Assembly: GCA_023417935.1 (NCBI GenBank)
Contig: JAEZDY010000003.1
Coordinates: 61,398 to 125,397 of the forward strand
Direction of reading: 5' to 3'
Length of the DNA: 64,000 nt
DNA from: Bacteroidota bacterium
Lineage (GTDB): Bacteria; Bacteroidota; Bacteroidia; Bacteroidales; Lentimicrobiaceae
Shown: positions 1-8,722 of the stretch, piece after piece
Layout: each line of letters opens with the position of its first letter
Numbering within the stretch: position 1 is the stretch's first letter
Program-made: the position numbers and the translations under genes
Notes under the pieces: model-generated
Told to the model about the DNA's origin: nothing
Databases searched by the model: none
Seen by the model: the letters and a program-made list of their open reading frames with translations, nothing else

Positions 1-1101
1 GGTTGAGTAAAAAATATCACCTTGCCCCATACCTAAATGGCCTTTAGAAGAAAAATATAGTGTAACGCCATCAGGGTGAATGAAAGGACCTCTTTCTGCT
101 TCGTTGGTATTTATAACATCACCGGCATTGTATGGCGCTGACCATTCACCGTTATTTTGAAGCTGCGTTATCCAGATATCACTGCTTCCCTTTCCTCCTG
201 ATCTATTACTCACAAAATAAAGTGTACGACCATCAGATGAGAAGCTGGGTTGCGACTCCCAGGATGAGGAGTTAACTACTGGTCCGAGATTCACCGGTTC
301 TCCCCATCTGTCGCCAAGTAGTCGTGAAACATAGAGATCGCAACTGCCGTAACCATCTATATTATTACATCCTGAAAAAAACAGATACTGCCCATCGGGC
401 GACAAGGTCATTGCCCCTTCGTCACCTTCAGTGTTAATAGGAGGCCCTATATCTATTGAATGGCTCCATGCGGTATCAGCAATATTCTGAGAATAAAAAA
501 ACTGTTCATCACGCCTTTCACCTGTCATCATTCTGCGGGTGAAATATAGTCGGCTGCGGTCGGGACTTATGTAATTCACAAACTCATAGCCTGCAGTATT
601 CACATTAGCACCTATGTTAACCGGTTTAAAAGGAACAGGATTATTTATGGCATGAAGTCTGAACTTAGCAGTTTCAAGGTTTTTATTCAAACGTACCTTT
701 TCAGCATCCTTGATACGTGGATATTTAGAATACTGAGTGTAATATTTAATACTCTCATTGTATTCATGCTGGTCGAAAAGGAGATTGGCAAGAATATAAT
801 ATGCCGGAACAAAGAAAGTAGAGTCAATTGCAATAGCAGCTTTATAACTGTTGATAGCCTTCTGTTTATCACCTTTAAGTGATTGTATGTCGCCCGCCAA
901 CAGCCATGATTGTATATGATTCTTATCTGCTTTTATGGCCTTCTCTACCTCAACCAGTGCTTCGTCATAAGCTGCTGCATTGTAGTATTGCAATGCCCGG
1001 CTATGTTGCTTGACAGCTTTGCTATTTTTACTATCCTGACTGTACAGATTATAGCTAAATAGCACAATTGTGAGTAAACAGGTGAAGAGCTTCTTGTTCA
1101 T
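1..1101 (-). CDS. TPR and PD40 (WD40-like) repeat protein, 3' part beyond the window
   Basis: The reading frame begins with ATG at 1101 and is open to the window edge (367 codons seen), so the C-terminus is missing. It starts with a Sec signal peptide (MNKKLFTCLLTIVLFSYNLYSQ). Residues about 30-150 form TPR-like helices (ALQYYNAAAYDEALVEVEKA, then AINSYKAAIAID). From about residue 165 there are repeated TolB-like PD40 blades, for example LSPDGQYLFFSG, FSSDGRTLYFVSNR and IHPDGVTLYFSSKG. In Bacteroidota this order usually ends in an OmpA-like peptidoglycan-binding domain and belongs to envelope proteins, some linked to type IX secretion (PorE-like). That ending lies outside the window, so I infer only an exported envelope protein. 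It is the last visible gene of a minus-strand group with folD and ffh. Confidence 0.85.
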   Translation of the reverse strand, partial: MNKKLFTCLLTIVLFSYNLYSQDSKNSKAVKQHSRALQYYNAAAYDEALVEVEKAIKADKNHIQSWLLAGDIQSLKGDKQKAINSYKAAIAIDSTFFVPAYYILANLLFDQHEYNESIKYYTQYSKYPRIKDAEKVRLNKNLETAKFRLHAINNPVPFKPVNIGANVNTAGYEFVNYISPDRSRLYFTRRMMTGERRDEQFFYSQNIADTAWSHSIDIGPPINTEGDEGAMTLSPDGQYLFFSGCNNIDGYGSCDLYVSRLLGDRWGEPVNLGPVVNSSSWESQPSFSSDGRTLYFVSNRSGGKGSSDIWITQLQNNGEWSAPYNAGDVINTNEAERGPFIHPDGVTLYFSSKGHLGMGQGDIFYST

Positions 1102-1122
1102 TTGCAAATAGTTATATCCAGG

Positions 1123-1218
1123 TTACAAATACTTTTCTGTTTATTCCATCTCTATATTTAAGCTTACAAATACTATGCTGTTTATTAAATCCTGGCATAA
1201 AACTATGCAGCTTATCAA
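1123..1218. repeat. Degenerate tandem repeat of about 40 bp
   Basis: The segment TTACAAATACT-n-CTGTTTATT occurs at about 1123 and again about 41 bp later at about 1164. A weaker third copy (AACTATGCAGCTTATC) follows near 1201. It lies in the 224-bp gap between two minus-strand genes and upstream of the TPR/PD40 gene. No function is visible. Confidence 0.4.
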
Positions 1219-1325
1219 AAATATAGCTAGCAAACACTTTGCATTGTCATTACCATCAGACGTTATGAGGAGAAAGATAAGCATACCGATTACATTTGCT
1301 GCCAGCATAAAAATCACATGCAATA

Positions 1326-2297
1326 TCAATAAATCTCAGTCAAATCAATATTATAAATTCTCGACTTTCTAATCCTTGTCCTCTCAGAAGAAATAGAATA
1401 CGTATTATCCCTAATGAATGTAATAGCTTCAGTTTGAGTTGCAAAATGATTTTCAAAATTAATCCTTCGCTTATTACCACCAAAAAAATCGTTACGCCAG
1501 TAATCACTAAATATCACAATAAAAGGAATGTAATTATGATATCCACACAATACTACTCTGCGACTATCAGCATCAAAACAAGCACCTGTTACAAGTCCAT
1601 TAATATTATATTCATCAATAGGGTATATGTAATAACTACCTGGTTTTTTGGGCATAGCATATAACCTGCTAGTAAAAGTAATCCAATTTTTTGTGAAAAG
1701 ATACAAGCTGTCGCCGAAGCTAGTCATTGCCTCGCAATCATAATCATTGTTCAGGTTTCTGGCGGTGAATTCTCTCTGATCGGCATAGCTGAAATTGATT
1801 TTCTCACAGTCAACTATTGTATCACCATTAACTGGAATATCAATTTTTGCAACCTTATATATTGATAGGTCAGATCGATTACCAAAATTATTACCAAAAT
1901 CGCCGATATAGATATAGTCCTCATCATGAGTCATGTCCTCCCAGTCATTATTAGTGGCATCTTTAATACTGATTGTTTGTTTGATAGTTCCGGTAATTGA
2001 ATCCAGACAGTATACTTCATTCTTTCCGCCGTTATCATTATGAGTCCAATAGCAATTACGCCACCAGATCAAGCCTGAGCTTTCGTTTATAGATGCAGGC
2101 ATTTTTGATACAGCTCTCCGGAATTTTAGATTGAAATCAGCATAGGTACATGAGCCATCATTCATAACAGCATTAACGTCAAAATTTAATGCCAGTGAAT
2201 CAGTGCATCCTTCCTGTTGTGCCCAGCTTATGGCGGGTAAAAGCAAGGCCGGTAAGAGAAAGTACAATACCGGCCGAAGATAGAAAGGAAAACCCAT
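1326..2297 (-). CDS. Secreted beta-propeller-like protein with a Cys-rich Bacteroidota motif
   Basis: A 323-aa exported protein of unknown role. I place the start at ATG 2297 because it is followed directly by a signal peptide (MGFPFYLRPVLYFLLPALLL, cleavage near SWAQ). A longer frame from 2411 would overlap folD. After the signal peptide comes one copy of the CTD-x2-A-x-N-F ... DGSC-x-Y motif (CTDSLALNFD to DGSCTY), a short disulfide module repeated in many Bacteroidota surface proteins. The rest has repeated short beta-rich blocks (WWRNCYWTHND, DEDYIYIGDFGNN, FGDSLYLFTKNW) that suggest a six- or seven-blade propeller such as the phytase-like or SdiA-regulated folds. No T9SS tail is visible. 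It starts 11 bp after the folD stop and is probably co-transcribed with folD. Confidence 0.72.
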   Translation of the reverse strand: MGFPFYLRPVLYFLLPALLLPAISWAQQEGCTDSLALNFDVNAVMNDGSCTYADFNLKFRRAVSKMPASINESSGLIWWRNCYWTHNDNGGKNEVYCLDSITGTIKQTISIKDATNNDWEDMTHDEDYIYIGDFGNNFGNRSDLSIYKVAKIDIPVNGDTIVDCEKINFSYADQREFTARNLNNDYDCEAMTSFGDSLYLFTKNWITFTSRLYAMPKKPGSYYIYPIDEYNINGLVTGACFDADSRRVVLCGYHNYIPFIVIFSDYWRNDFFGGNKRRINFENHFATQTEAITFIRDNTYSISSERTRIRKSRIYNIDLTEIY

Positions 2298-2308
2298 AAT
2301 GGAAAAGA

Positions 2309-3187
2309 TTATTGATAAATCTCTTTCCTGAATGATTTCATTGTATTGATTAATAACCCAATAATAGTCATTGGGCCAACGCCTCCGGGAACCGGGGTAA
2401 TATAACTGCACTTACTTGCTACCCTGTCAAAATCTACATCGCCTGTAAGATGATATCCTTTCTCTGAACTGTCATCAATTCGGTGAATGCCAACATCAAT
2501 CACAACAGCACCTTGTTTTACCATGTTTTCATTTACGAAACCAGGCTTACCAATTGCAGCAATCAGTATATCAGCCTGACTGGCTATTTCCTCAATGTTG
2601 CGGGTTTTGCTATGGCACAATGTTACGGTACTATCACCGGGATTACCTTTGCGCGACATGAGTATGCTGATTGGAGTACCAACGATGTTGCTTCTTCCCA
2701 ATACAACGCAGTGCTTGCCCGAAGTTTCAATGTTCATGTGTTCAAGCAACATCATGATGCCAGCGGGAGTTGCAGGATGATAGGCTGGCAATCCCAAAAC
2801 AAGTCGGCCAATATTAACAGGATGGAATCCATCAACATCTTTGGCAGGGTTTATTCTCTGAAGCACAGCATTTGAATCAATATGCGCGGGCAAAGGCAGT
2901 TGCACTATAAATCCATTAACATCAGGATCATCATTCAGGAAGTCAATCACTTCCATCAGTTTCTGCTGGGTTACATTATCAGGAAATCTGTAGATACTTG
3001 AGGTAAATCCTACACTTTTACAGGCTCTTTCTTTACTGGCTATGTATGTTTGACTGGCAGGGTCTTCACCAACAAGTATGGCTGCCAAATGTGGAGGATC
3101 ATCTCCTGCATCAATCATTTCAGCAACCTGGCTTGCCAATGTTTTTTTAATCTCTTCTGCTACTTTTTTGCCGTCTATTAATTTCAT
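2309..3187 (-). CDS. folD: Bifunctional 5,10-methylenetetrahydrofolate dehydrogenase/cyclohydrolase
   Basis: FolD makes 10-formyl-tetrahydrofolate from methylene-THF in the cytosol, in two NADP-dependent and hydrolytic steps. The 292-aa protein is full length for the family. The catalytic block YIASKERACKSVGF gives the conserved Tyr48 and Lys52. QLPLP is at about 96-100 and PAKDVDGFHP at 114-123. The dinucleotide-binding segment GRSNIVGTP is at 164-172, and the family signature PVPGGVGPMT lies near the C-terminus. The start ATG at 3187 gives the standard N-terminus (MKLIDGKKVA). It sits about 200 bp downstream of ffh on the same strand, and the repeats in that gap look like copies of its own start region. 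Confidence 0.97.
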   Translation of the reverse strand: MKLIDGKKVAEEIKKTLASQVAEMIDAGDDPPHLAAILVGEDPASQTYIASKERACKSVGFTSSIYRFPDNVTQQKLMEVIDFLNDDPDVNGFIVQLPLPAHIDSNAVLQRINPAKDVDGFHPVNIGRLVLGLPAYHPATPAGIMMLLEHMNIETSGKHCVVLGRSNIVGTPISILMSRKGNPGDSTVTLCHSKTRNIEEIASQADILIAAIGKPGFVNENMVKQGAVVIDVGIHRIDDSSEKGYHLTGDVDFDRVASKCSYITPVPGGVGPMTIIGLLINTMKSFRKEIYQ

Positions 3188-3189
3188 TC

Positions 3190-3312
3190 TCTAAGCTATT
3201 AATTCATTCTGTGGTCAATTAATATTTCATCTTCATGTTTAATTTCATCCTTAAGGCTAATTTTGATCTTTAAGTCTAATAAATTCAATCTCAAGTCTAA
3301 TTAATTCGTCCT
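3190..3312. repeat. Degenerate ~20-bp tandem repeats upstream of folD
   Basis: Between ffh and folD, about six imperfect units follow one another at 17-22 bp spacing. The clearest share AAGTCTAAT-n-AATTC-n-ATC (AAGGCTAAT at 3253, AAGTCTAAT at 3272 and 3293). Read on the minus strand, the units resemble the folD initiation region: GAATGAATTAATAG next to the true GAATGAAATTAATAG. The array may have arisen by repeated duplication of the leader. Any regulatory role is unproven. Confidence 0.55.
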
Positions 3313-3389
3313 CTATAGGATGATTAAGCGGTTTATAGCCAGTAGGTATATTTATCGTAACATACTGCAATACTCACAAATACTGAACA

Positions 3390-4742
3390 TTAACGTTTTC
3401 TTCCTGATGACATCTTCTGCATATTGCGCATTGCATTCAACGCGTTTTTGCCACCTCCACCTGACACCATCTTCATCATCTTACGTGTATCGTCAAATTG
3501 CTTGATGAGCCTGTTAACTTCTGCTATATCAGTACCACTTCCAAGTGCTATGCGTTTCCGTCTGCTACCATTAAGGAGAGAGGGGGTTTCACGTTCAGCA
3601 GGTGTCATGGAAGAAATCATAGCTTCAATGCCCTTGAAAGCATCATCATCAATGTCAATATCCTTAAGTGCCTTGCCCATACCGGGTATCATACCAATAA
3701 GGTCCTTTACATTACCCATTTTCTTGATTTGCTTGATCTGGGTAATAAAGTCGTTAAAGTTAAATTGGTCCTTTATAAGCTTTTGCTGAAGTTTGCGAGC
3801 CTGATCTTCATCAAACTGCTCTTGTGCCCTCTCAACAAGGGAAACTATATCACCCATGCCGAGGATTCTGTCAGCCATACGGGAAGGATAGAAAATATCA
3901 ATGGCATCCATCTTTTCACCCAGACCAACAAACTTAACAGGTTTATCAACAACTGACCTTATTGTAAGAGCAGCACCACCGCGGGTATCACCATCTAGCT
4001 TAGTCAGCACAACACCATCATAATTCAACCTGTCATTAAACGCTTTGGCAGTGTTCACAGCATCCTGACCGGTCATAGAATCAACAACAAACAGTGTTTC
4101 CTGAGGATTCACAGCCTGTTTTATGGCTGCAATCTCTTTCATCATCTGCTCATCAATAGCCAAACGACCGGCAGTATCAATGATTACGGTATTGATGTCA
4201 TATTCTTTAGCATGTGCAATGGCCTGTTTGGCGATTGAAACAGGGTCAGTACTACCTTCAACAGTAAATACTTTTACATTAACCTGCTCACCCAGTACTT
4301 TTAACTGCTCAATAGCTGCGGGGCGGTATACGTCGCCTGCAACCAGCAAAACTTTACGATTTCTCTTGTTCTTAAGGTAATTAGCAAGCTTTGCTGAAAA
4401 AGTTGTTTTTCCTGAACCTTGTAACCCGGCAATTAGAATTACAGCCGGAGCACCTTTCAGGTTAATATCTACATTTTCACCACCCATTAATCCGGCTAGT
4501 TCATCATGTACAATTTTAACCATTAACTGACCTGGTGAAACTGCAGTTAGTACTTCAGCACCAAAAGCTTTCTCCTTAACAGTATCAGTAAATTGCTTTG
4601 CTACTTTATAACTAACATCGGCATCAAGTAATGCTTTCCGAACATCCTTGAGTGTTTCAGCAACGTTAATTTCAGTTATATATCCTTGTCCTTTTAGAGT
4701 TTTAAAGGCTCTATCCAGTTTATCACTTAAATTCTCAAACAT
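3390..4742 (-). CDS. ffh: Signal recognition particle GTPase Ffh
   Basis: Ffh binds signal sequences of nascent membrane proteins, pairs with 4.5S RNA and docks with FtsY. The 450-aa protein has the full N-G-M order. The N helical bundle covers about 1-90. The GTPase domain has P-loop GLQGSGKT at 106-113, DTAGR at 189-193 and TKLDGDTRGG from 247. The methionine-rich M domain runs from about 300 to the end (MRNMQKMSSGRKR). The RNA-binding segment with SRRKRIALGSG near 395-405 matches the family. The ATG at 4742 gives the expected MFENLSDKL start. It heads the minus-strand group ffh-folD; a TAnnTTTG promoter element lies about 70 bp upstream. Confidence 0.97.
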   Translation of the reverse strand: MFENLSDKLDRAFKTLKGQGYITEINVAETLKDVRKALLDADVSYKVAKQFTDTVKEKAFGAEVLTAVSPGQLMVKIVHDELAGLMGGENVDINLKGAPAVILIAGLQGSGKTTFSAKLANYLKNKRNRKVLLVAGDVYRPAAIEQLKVLGEQVNVKVFTVEGSTDPVSIAKQAIAHAKEYDINTVIIDTAGRLAIDEQMMKEIAAIKQAVNPQETLFVVDSMTGQDAVNTAKAFNDRLNYDGVVLTKLDGDTRGGAALTIRSVVDKPVKFVGLGEKMDAIDIFYPSRMADRILGMGDIVSLVERAQEQFDEDQARKLQQKLIKDQFNFNDFITQIKQIKKMGNVKDLIGMIPGMGKALKDIDIDDDAFKGIEAMISSMTPAERETPSLLNGSRRKRIALGSGTDIAEVNRLIKQFDDTRKMMKMVSGGGGKNALNAMRNMQKMSSGRKR

Positions 4743-4810
4743 AATATTTTCCTCTGATTTATGTTTCCTCTGATTTCTGTTACTCTATTGTTTTCTTTGT
4801 AATTAATCTG

Positions 4811-4843
4811 CAAAATTAACAAATTCCGGTTATGCAAAGGCAA
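4811..4843 (-). promoter_or_regulatory. Bacteroidota-type promoter for ffh
   Basis: On the minus strand, TAATTTTG (4811-4818) fits the -7 consensus TAnnTTTG. A TTG lies 22 bp further upstream (4841-4843) as the -33 element. Based on sequence match only. Confidence 0.5.
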
Positions 4844-5060
4844 AGGCAATTAGATACCGGGTTATTAAACCAAATCATGATTCGGGTGTTTGTACCTTGA
4901 GGGCTACTACAGATTACTTAGACAACTTACTATGAATTACTAAGACAATTGACTAAACAATCTTTATTTAAAAATGCCCATTAGCGGGGGATTAAAATAA
5001 TCATCAGAGGTGTTAATAAATATAATCAGTTTATAAGCATGAATTATTCACTGAGTTTTT

Positions 5061-5068
5061 TATATTTG
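5061..5068 (+). promoter_or_regulatory. TAnnTTTG promoter element for the T9SS cargo gene
   Basis: TATATTTG lies 37 bp before ATG 5106, the usual distance for a Bacteroidota -7 element. No clear -33 TTG is seen at the expected spacing. Confidence 0.45.
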
Positions 5069-5105
5069 CTCAATCAATTAAAACGTTTAACCAAAAATCA
5101 GAATT

Positions 5106-7238
5106 ATGAAAAAATTATTTACTCTAATTGCTTTGGTAGCTATTTCGTATACTTCCATGGCTCAATGGTTACCTCAGGCTTCAGGTTTCACTGCAGCGTC
5201 AAGGGGTATTAAGTATTTGCACGCAGTTGACGATCAGGTAGTATGGGCTACAGCTTATGACGGATCAGGTGGAACTGCTGTAATTCAAGAGTTTACCCGC
5301 ACTGTGAATGGTGGTGAATTATGGGTTCCTGGCGTTGTTAATAACGCCGCCGGCCTTGAGTTTGCCATGATATTTGGTATTGATGCCAATACAGCTTATG
5401 CTGCCATGTATAAAACCTCAGGTACTAATCCACAAGGTATTTATAAAACCACTAATGGTGGTGCTACCTGGACACATCAGGCAACTGCTCTGTTCAATAA
5501 TGCAGCATCTTTCACCAATGTTGTTCACTTTTTTGATGCAAACAACGGTTTTGCACAAGGTGATCCAATTAATGGTGAATTCGAATTATACACAACTACA
5601 AATGGTGGAACTACCTGGACAGCTGTACCGGGCGCTAATATTCCTAATCCACTTTCAGGTGAATGGGGAATTGTAGGTTATTATTCAGCTGTTGGTGACA
5701 ACATTTGGTTTGGAACTAACAAAGGCAGGGTATATCGCTCAAACGATAAAGGATTAACATGGGATGTTTCAACAACTTCTTTAGGTGCTACTTATGTTGA
5801 TGTTGAATTTGCTAACGAACTTCATGGTTTAGCGCAAGATAAAGGTGCAAGCAGTTCGGGTACTTTCGCCGAAACTTTTGATGGTGGTGTTACCTGGACC
5901 AACATATCTGCTTCAGGACCAACCCTTTCAAACGACTTTGCATACGTTCCAGGCACAGAAATGACATTTGTTGCTACAGGTGCTGCTACAGGCGCAACCG
6001 GTGCTGCTTTCTCTTATGATGGTGGACACAACTGGGAATATTTCCCTGATACTGAAGCTACACAATTCCTCGCAACCGACTTTGTTGATCCTGAAACCGG
6101 ATGGGCCGGTGGATTTAGTGTAAGTCCAACAGAAGGTGGAATGTTCGTATTTACCGGTAGTTTAATGGCACCTGAGCCTCCAACCAATTTACAAGCTACA
6201 GTTGTAGATCAAACTGTAACATTAACATGGGATGCACCTGTTAATTTAGGAAGCACATTCCTTGGTTATACTGTTTGGAGAAACACTGTACCTATAGCTA
6301 CATTGGTTCAGGAAACTACATACGTTGATGAAAACCTCGCAAACGGAGCTTATGCTTATATGGTTACTGCTGTTTATGAGAATGGCGAATCATCACCATC
6401 AAACACTGTAGAAGTTGAAATTACCGGTGGTGGTACAATGACCACAATTGAACTTGACTTTGAAGATCAGGAAGACTTCTCACTTACATTTGGCGACTGG
6501 ACAACTTTAGATGTTGATGGAAGTGCAACCTACGGTTTTGAAGGTATCACATTCCCACATTCAGGCGAACCAATGAGTTATATAGCTTTCAATCCTTTAG
6601 CAACTACTCCTCCTGTTACTGGCATGACCCCACATTCAGGTGATCGCTTAGGCGCTGTATTCGCTTCAGTTACTCCTCCTAATAATGATTGGCTCATTTC
6701 TCCTCAGGTAACTCTTGGTGAAAATCCATCAATTTCATTCTGGGTTAAATCATATACAGCCCAGTACGGTCTGGAGCGTTATAATGTACTTGTTTCAACA
6801 ACTGACCTCAATCCATCAAGCTTTGAGTTGGTTGCTGGCCCATTAACTGCTCCTGAAACTGAATGGACACTTGTTACTTACGCACTTGACGCATACATTG
6901 GACAAGAGGTTTACGTTGCTATTCAGTGTGTATCAAATGATGCTTTCATTTTCTTAGTTGATGATATCGTTATCAGTTTCATGGTAGGTACCAATGATAT
7001 ACCAGTAGTTGAGAACCTTATGGTTTATCCAAACCCATCAAATGGAATTCTAAATGTAAAAGCTGACAGTAAGATTAATAAGGTGCAGCTTGTAAACATT
7101 GCAGGTCAGGTTGTATATGAATCAAATGTTGCAGCTAATGAAACAGTTATTAATACAACTTCTATTAATAAAGGTTTATACCTGCTTAACATAACCTCTG
7201 ATCGTGGTGTTGTTACCAAAAAGGTCAGTGTAAGGTAA
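5106..7238 (+). CDS. T9SS-secreted YCF48/BNR-repeat protein with FN3 and choice-of-anchor J domains
   Basis: A 710-aa exported protein. The order is: signal peptide (MKKLFTLIALVAISYTSMAQ); YCF48/sialidase-like repeats at about 30-350, marked by repeated T-NGG-TW blocks (TTNGGATWTH, TTNGGTTWTA, TFDGGVTWTN); a fibronectin type III domain at about 357-440 (PPTNLQATVVDQTVTLTWDA); a choice-of-anchor J, MAM/carbohydrate-binding-like domain at about 450-625 with DDIV near its end; and a type A T9SS C-terminal sorting domain at about 635-710 (VYPNPSNGILNV ... GLYLLNI ... KKVSVR). The family knowledge supports export through the outer membrane and surface anchoring or release. The substrate is unknown. 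It is a single gene with its own promoter and a strong terminator. Confidence 0.92.
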   Translation: MKKLFTLIALVAISYTSMAQWLPQASGFTAASRGIKYLHAVDDQVVWATAYDGSGGTAVIQEFTRTVNGGELWVPGVVNNAAGLEFAMIFGIDANTAYAAMYKTSGTNPQGIYKTTNGGATWTHQATALFNNAASFTNVVHFFDANNGFAQGDPINGEFELYTTTNGGTTWTAVPGANIPNPLSGEWGIVGYYSAVGDNIWFGTNKGRVYRSNDKGLTWDVSTTSLGATYVDVEFANELHGLAQDKGASSSGTFAETFDGGVTWTNISASGPTLSNDFAYVPGTEMTFVATGAATGATGAAFSYDGGHNWEYFPDTEATQFLATDFVDPETGWAGGFSVSPTEGGMFVFTGSLMAPEPPTNLQATVVDQTVTLTWDAPVNLGSTFLGYTVWRNTVPIATLVQETTYVDENLANGAYAYMVTAVYENGESSPSNTVEVEITGGGTMTTIELDFEDQEDFSLTFGDWTTLDVDGSATYGFEGITFPHSGEPMSYIAFNPLATTPPVTGMTPHSGDRLGAVFASVTPPNNDWLISPQVTLGENPSISFWVKSYTAQYGLERYNVLVSTTDLNPSSFELVAGPLTAPETEWTLVTYALDAYIGQEVYVAIQCVSNDAFIFLVDDIVISFMVGTNDIPVVENLMVYPNPSNGILNVKADSKINKVQLVNIAGQVVYESNVAANETVINTTSINKGLYLLNITSDRGVVTKKVSVR

Positions 7239-7544
7239 ATTGAAATTATTTTTCCTTAAAAAGAGGCTGTTGCAATGCAACAGCCTCTTTTCTTTTATCA
7301 CATATTTAAGCAGGCAAACACTAACCCCAATAACGTTACAAACTGTGCTTTTAAATAGTCATTTTGTGTTAAATAAATTGATTTCTATTCCCCAAATTGT
7401 GGATGTTAAAATACTAATTATCAAGTGTTTATTGACCCATTACACTATCATTTTATATAATTAGAACTTTCTGTTCCATAATTTTACTATTCAAAGCTAT
7501 GGCAGCAAATTTGCGGTTTAGTATATAAACACAGCAAGCAAATC
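7239..7544. other. 306-bp intergenic region
   Basis: Contains the strong terminator at 7259-7296. The remainder is AT-rich leader of the TerB-like gene; I see nothing else in it. Confidence 0.5.
7259..7296 (+). terminator. Rho-independent terminator after the T9SS cargo gene
   Basis: A perfect 15-bp stem (7259-7273 with 7277-7291, core AAGAGGCTGTTGC) with a 3-nt loop is followed by CTTTT. It starts about 20 bp after the stop codon. Confidence 0.93.
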
Positions 7545-7916
7545 ATGGACACAAACAAGCTATACACTGAAATAGGTAGAATGGCATATGCGGTAGCGAA
7601 ATCCAACGGTGAAGTAAAGGAAAAAGAAGTAGAAAACATCTTCAACTTTATTGACCAGGAGATAGAACAAACCGGTTCAGGCGATGTAATGTATTTGGGA
7701 ACTGAGTTTACGAAATTGAGAAAGATGAATGTTTCCGCGCGGGATGCCTTCTACATGTTCAGCAACTTTATTGAACATCATGGAAGCAACCTCCAACAGA
7801 ACATTAAGACCATGTGTATAAGGCTTGCAATGACCATTGCTGCTACAGATGAAGGTGTTGATGAAACAGAAATGGCTTTAATCAACAAACTCAAGAAGAA
7901 ACTACAAATAACCTGA
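7545..7916 (+). CDS. TerB-like all-helical protein
   Basis: A 123-aa cytosolic protein with no signal peptide or membrane segment. The pattern MAYAVAKSNGEVKEKEVENI, then a central helix, then IAATDEGVDETEMALINKLKKKL resembles the TerB/DjlA-N helical fold. In that fold two acidic clusters flank a helical bundle and may bind metal; here they correspond to about 23-30 and 105-113. TerB proteins were named for tellurite resistance, but stand-alone relatives are mostly uncharacterised and no ter genes lie nearby. It is flanked by two terminators, so it is monocistronic. Its last codons and stop are duplicated just downstream (7895-7957). Confidence 0.65.
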   Translation: MDTNKLYTEIGRMAYAVAKSNGEVKEKEVENIFNFIDQEIEQTGSGDVMYLGTEFTKLRKMNVSARDAFYMFSNFIEHHGSNLQQNIKTMCIRLAMTIAATDEGVDETEMALINKLKKKLQIT

Positions 7917-7957
7917 CACAAACTTTTGAAGAAACTACAAATAACCTGACATAAACT
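7895..7957. repeat. 33-bp tandem duplication across a stop codon
   Basis: The 30-nt stretch beginning GAAGAAACTACAAATAACCT at 7895 recurs at 7928 with one difference (CACA to CATA). The first copy carries the last codons and stop of the TerB-like gene. The second copy is non-coding, so the protein is unaffected. Confidence 0.9.
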
Positions 7958-7981
7958 ATTTACCCAACTCTTATGAACCAA

Positions 7982-8021
7982 ATAACCCTTGCATCTTATA
8001 AAAAATGCAAGGGTTATCTTT
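7982..8021 (+). terminator. Rho-independent terminator after the TerB-like gene
   Basis: A perfect 13-bp stem ATAACCCTTGCAT (7982-7994) pairs with 8004-8016 across a 9-nt loop, followed by CTTTT. Confidence 0.9.
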
Positions 8022-8113
8022 TAAGGATTGATTGTTTGGGCAGAGAGCTTCAGTCTTATGCAGACCAAGCAATTCAAACTAAACTATTGTTACTACACAT
8101 GTTACAGCAGAGC

Positions 8114-8710
8114 TTAATTGCTTGAAAACTCGTTTTCAATGGTTATATAGTTTGGATAGCTTATTGCGTTGGTTCCAACGTAAACTGTTGGTTTTGCTTT
8201 CAGAGTTACGCGCGAAGGTCTGTTACCTACTCCTGCCAGATTCATTGCAAAATTTGCGAGAGATTCAAGGTTTTTGGCTTCAACTACCTTCATAAGATCA
8301 AACTTCAAATTCATAGGCATTGTAGCAGTTCCTCCATTAGCCGGAACTGAAATTCTATCTTCAGTAACCCCGGTTAACCTTTCAACTCCATCAATTAGCA
8401 ATATCCAATCAAGTTTGCTCATTGAAGCTGCTTTTGCATTTGGGTTCTTGATATCAACGTTTAAAGTGAAACTCAGAGGCAGGCTACCGGTTGCGTATGC
8501 AGCACCAACACGGGCTATGTCCATAGCATTAAGATCACGGTAACTGTTCATATTATGAATGTTCACACCTGCCAATTGTGTATTGGTAAGAGTTCCTAAC
8601 CTGAATTCGCACTTGGTAAATGCAAGAGCTTGTTGAGCCTGATCAAGAATATCACAGCTATTAAGCATGAATGATGACAGGACTATTGAAACGAGAAGCA
8701 GCTTTTTCAT
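8114..8710 (-). CDS. LEA type 2-like lipoprotein
   Basis: A 198-aa lipoprotein. The signal peptide MKKLLLVSIVLSSFMLNSC ends in a lipobox with Cys19, so it should be lipid-anchored in the cell envelope. Residues about 65-190 fit the LEA-2/water-stress (WHy) beta-sandwich. A strand with NPNAKAASMSKLDW, a turn, and a strand ending RISVPANGG are the usual landmarks (N-P-N followed by the G-x-I-x-V-P pattern). The molecular role of bacterial LEA-2 lipoproteins is not settled. It lies 12 bp downstream of the typA stop on the same strand and may be co-transcribed with it. Confidence 0.72.
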   Translation of the reverse strand: MKKLLLVSIVLSSFMLNSCDILDQAQQALAFTKCEFRLGTLTNTQLAGVNIHNMNSYRDLNAMDIARVGAAYATGSLPLSFTLNVDIKNPNAKAASMSKLDWILLIDGVERLTGVTEDRISVPANGGTATMPMNLKFDLMKVVEAKNLESLANFAMNLAGVGNRPSRVTLKAKPTVYVGTNAISYPNYITIENEFSSN

Positions 8711-8722
8711 GTGATAGGTCTT

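Larger units (their letters stand above)
4743..5105. other. 363-bp divergent intergenic region
   Basis: AT-rich region between divergent ffh and the T9SS protein gene. It holds a minus-strand and a plus-strand TAnnTTTG promoter element, listed separately. I see no ORF, RNA gene or strong hairpin in the remainder. Confidence 0.5.

Noticed and set aside
2298..2411. Longer N-terminus of the secreted propeller-like protein starting at 2411
   Set aside because: It would overlap folD by about 100 bp and place a non-hydrophobic leader before the clear signal peptide at 2297.
7240..7464. 74-aa ORF after the T9SS cargo gene
   Set aside because: It spans the perfect terminator hairpin and shows no protein-like composition.
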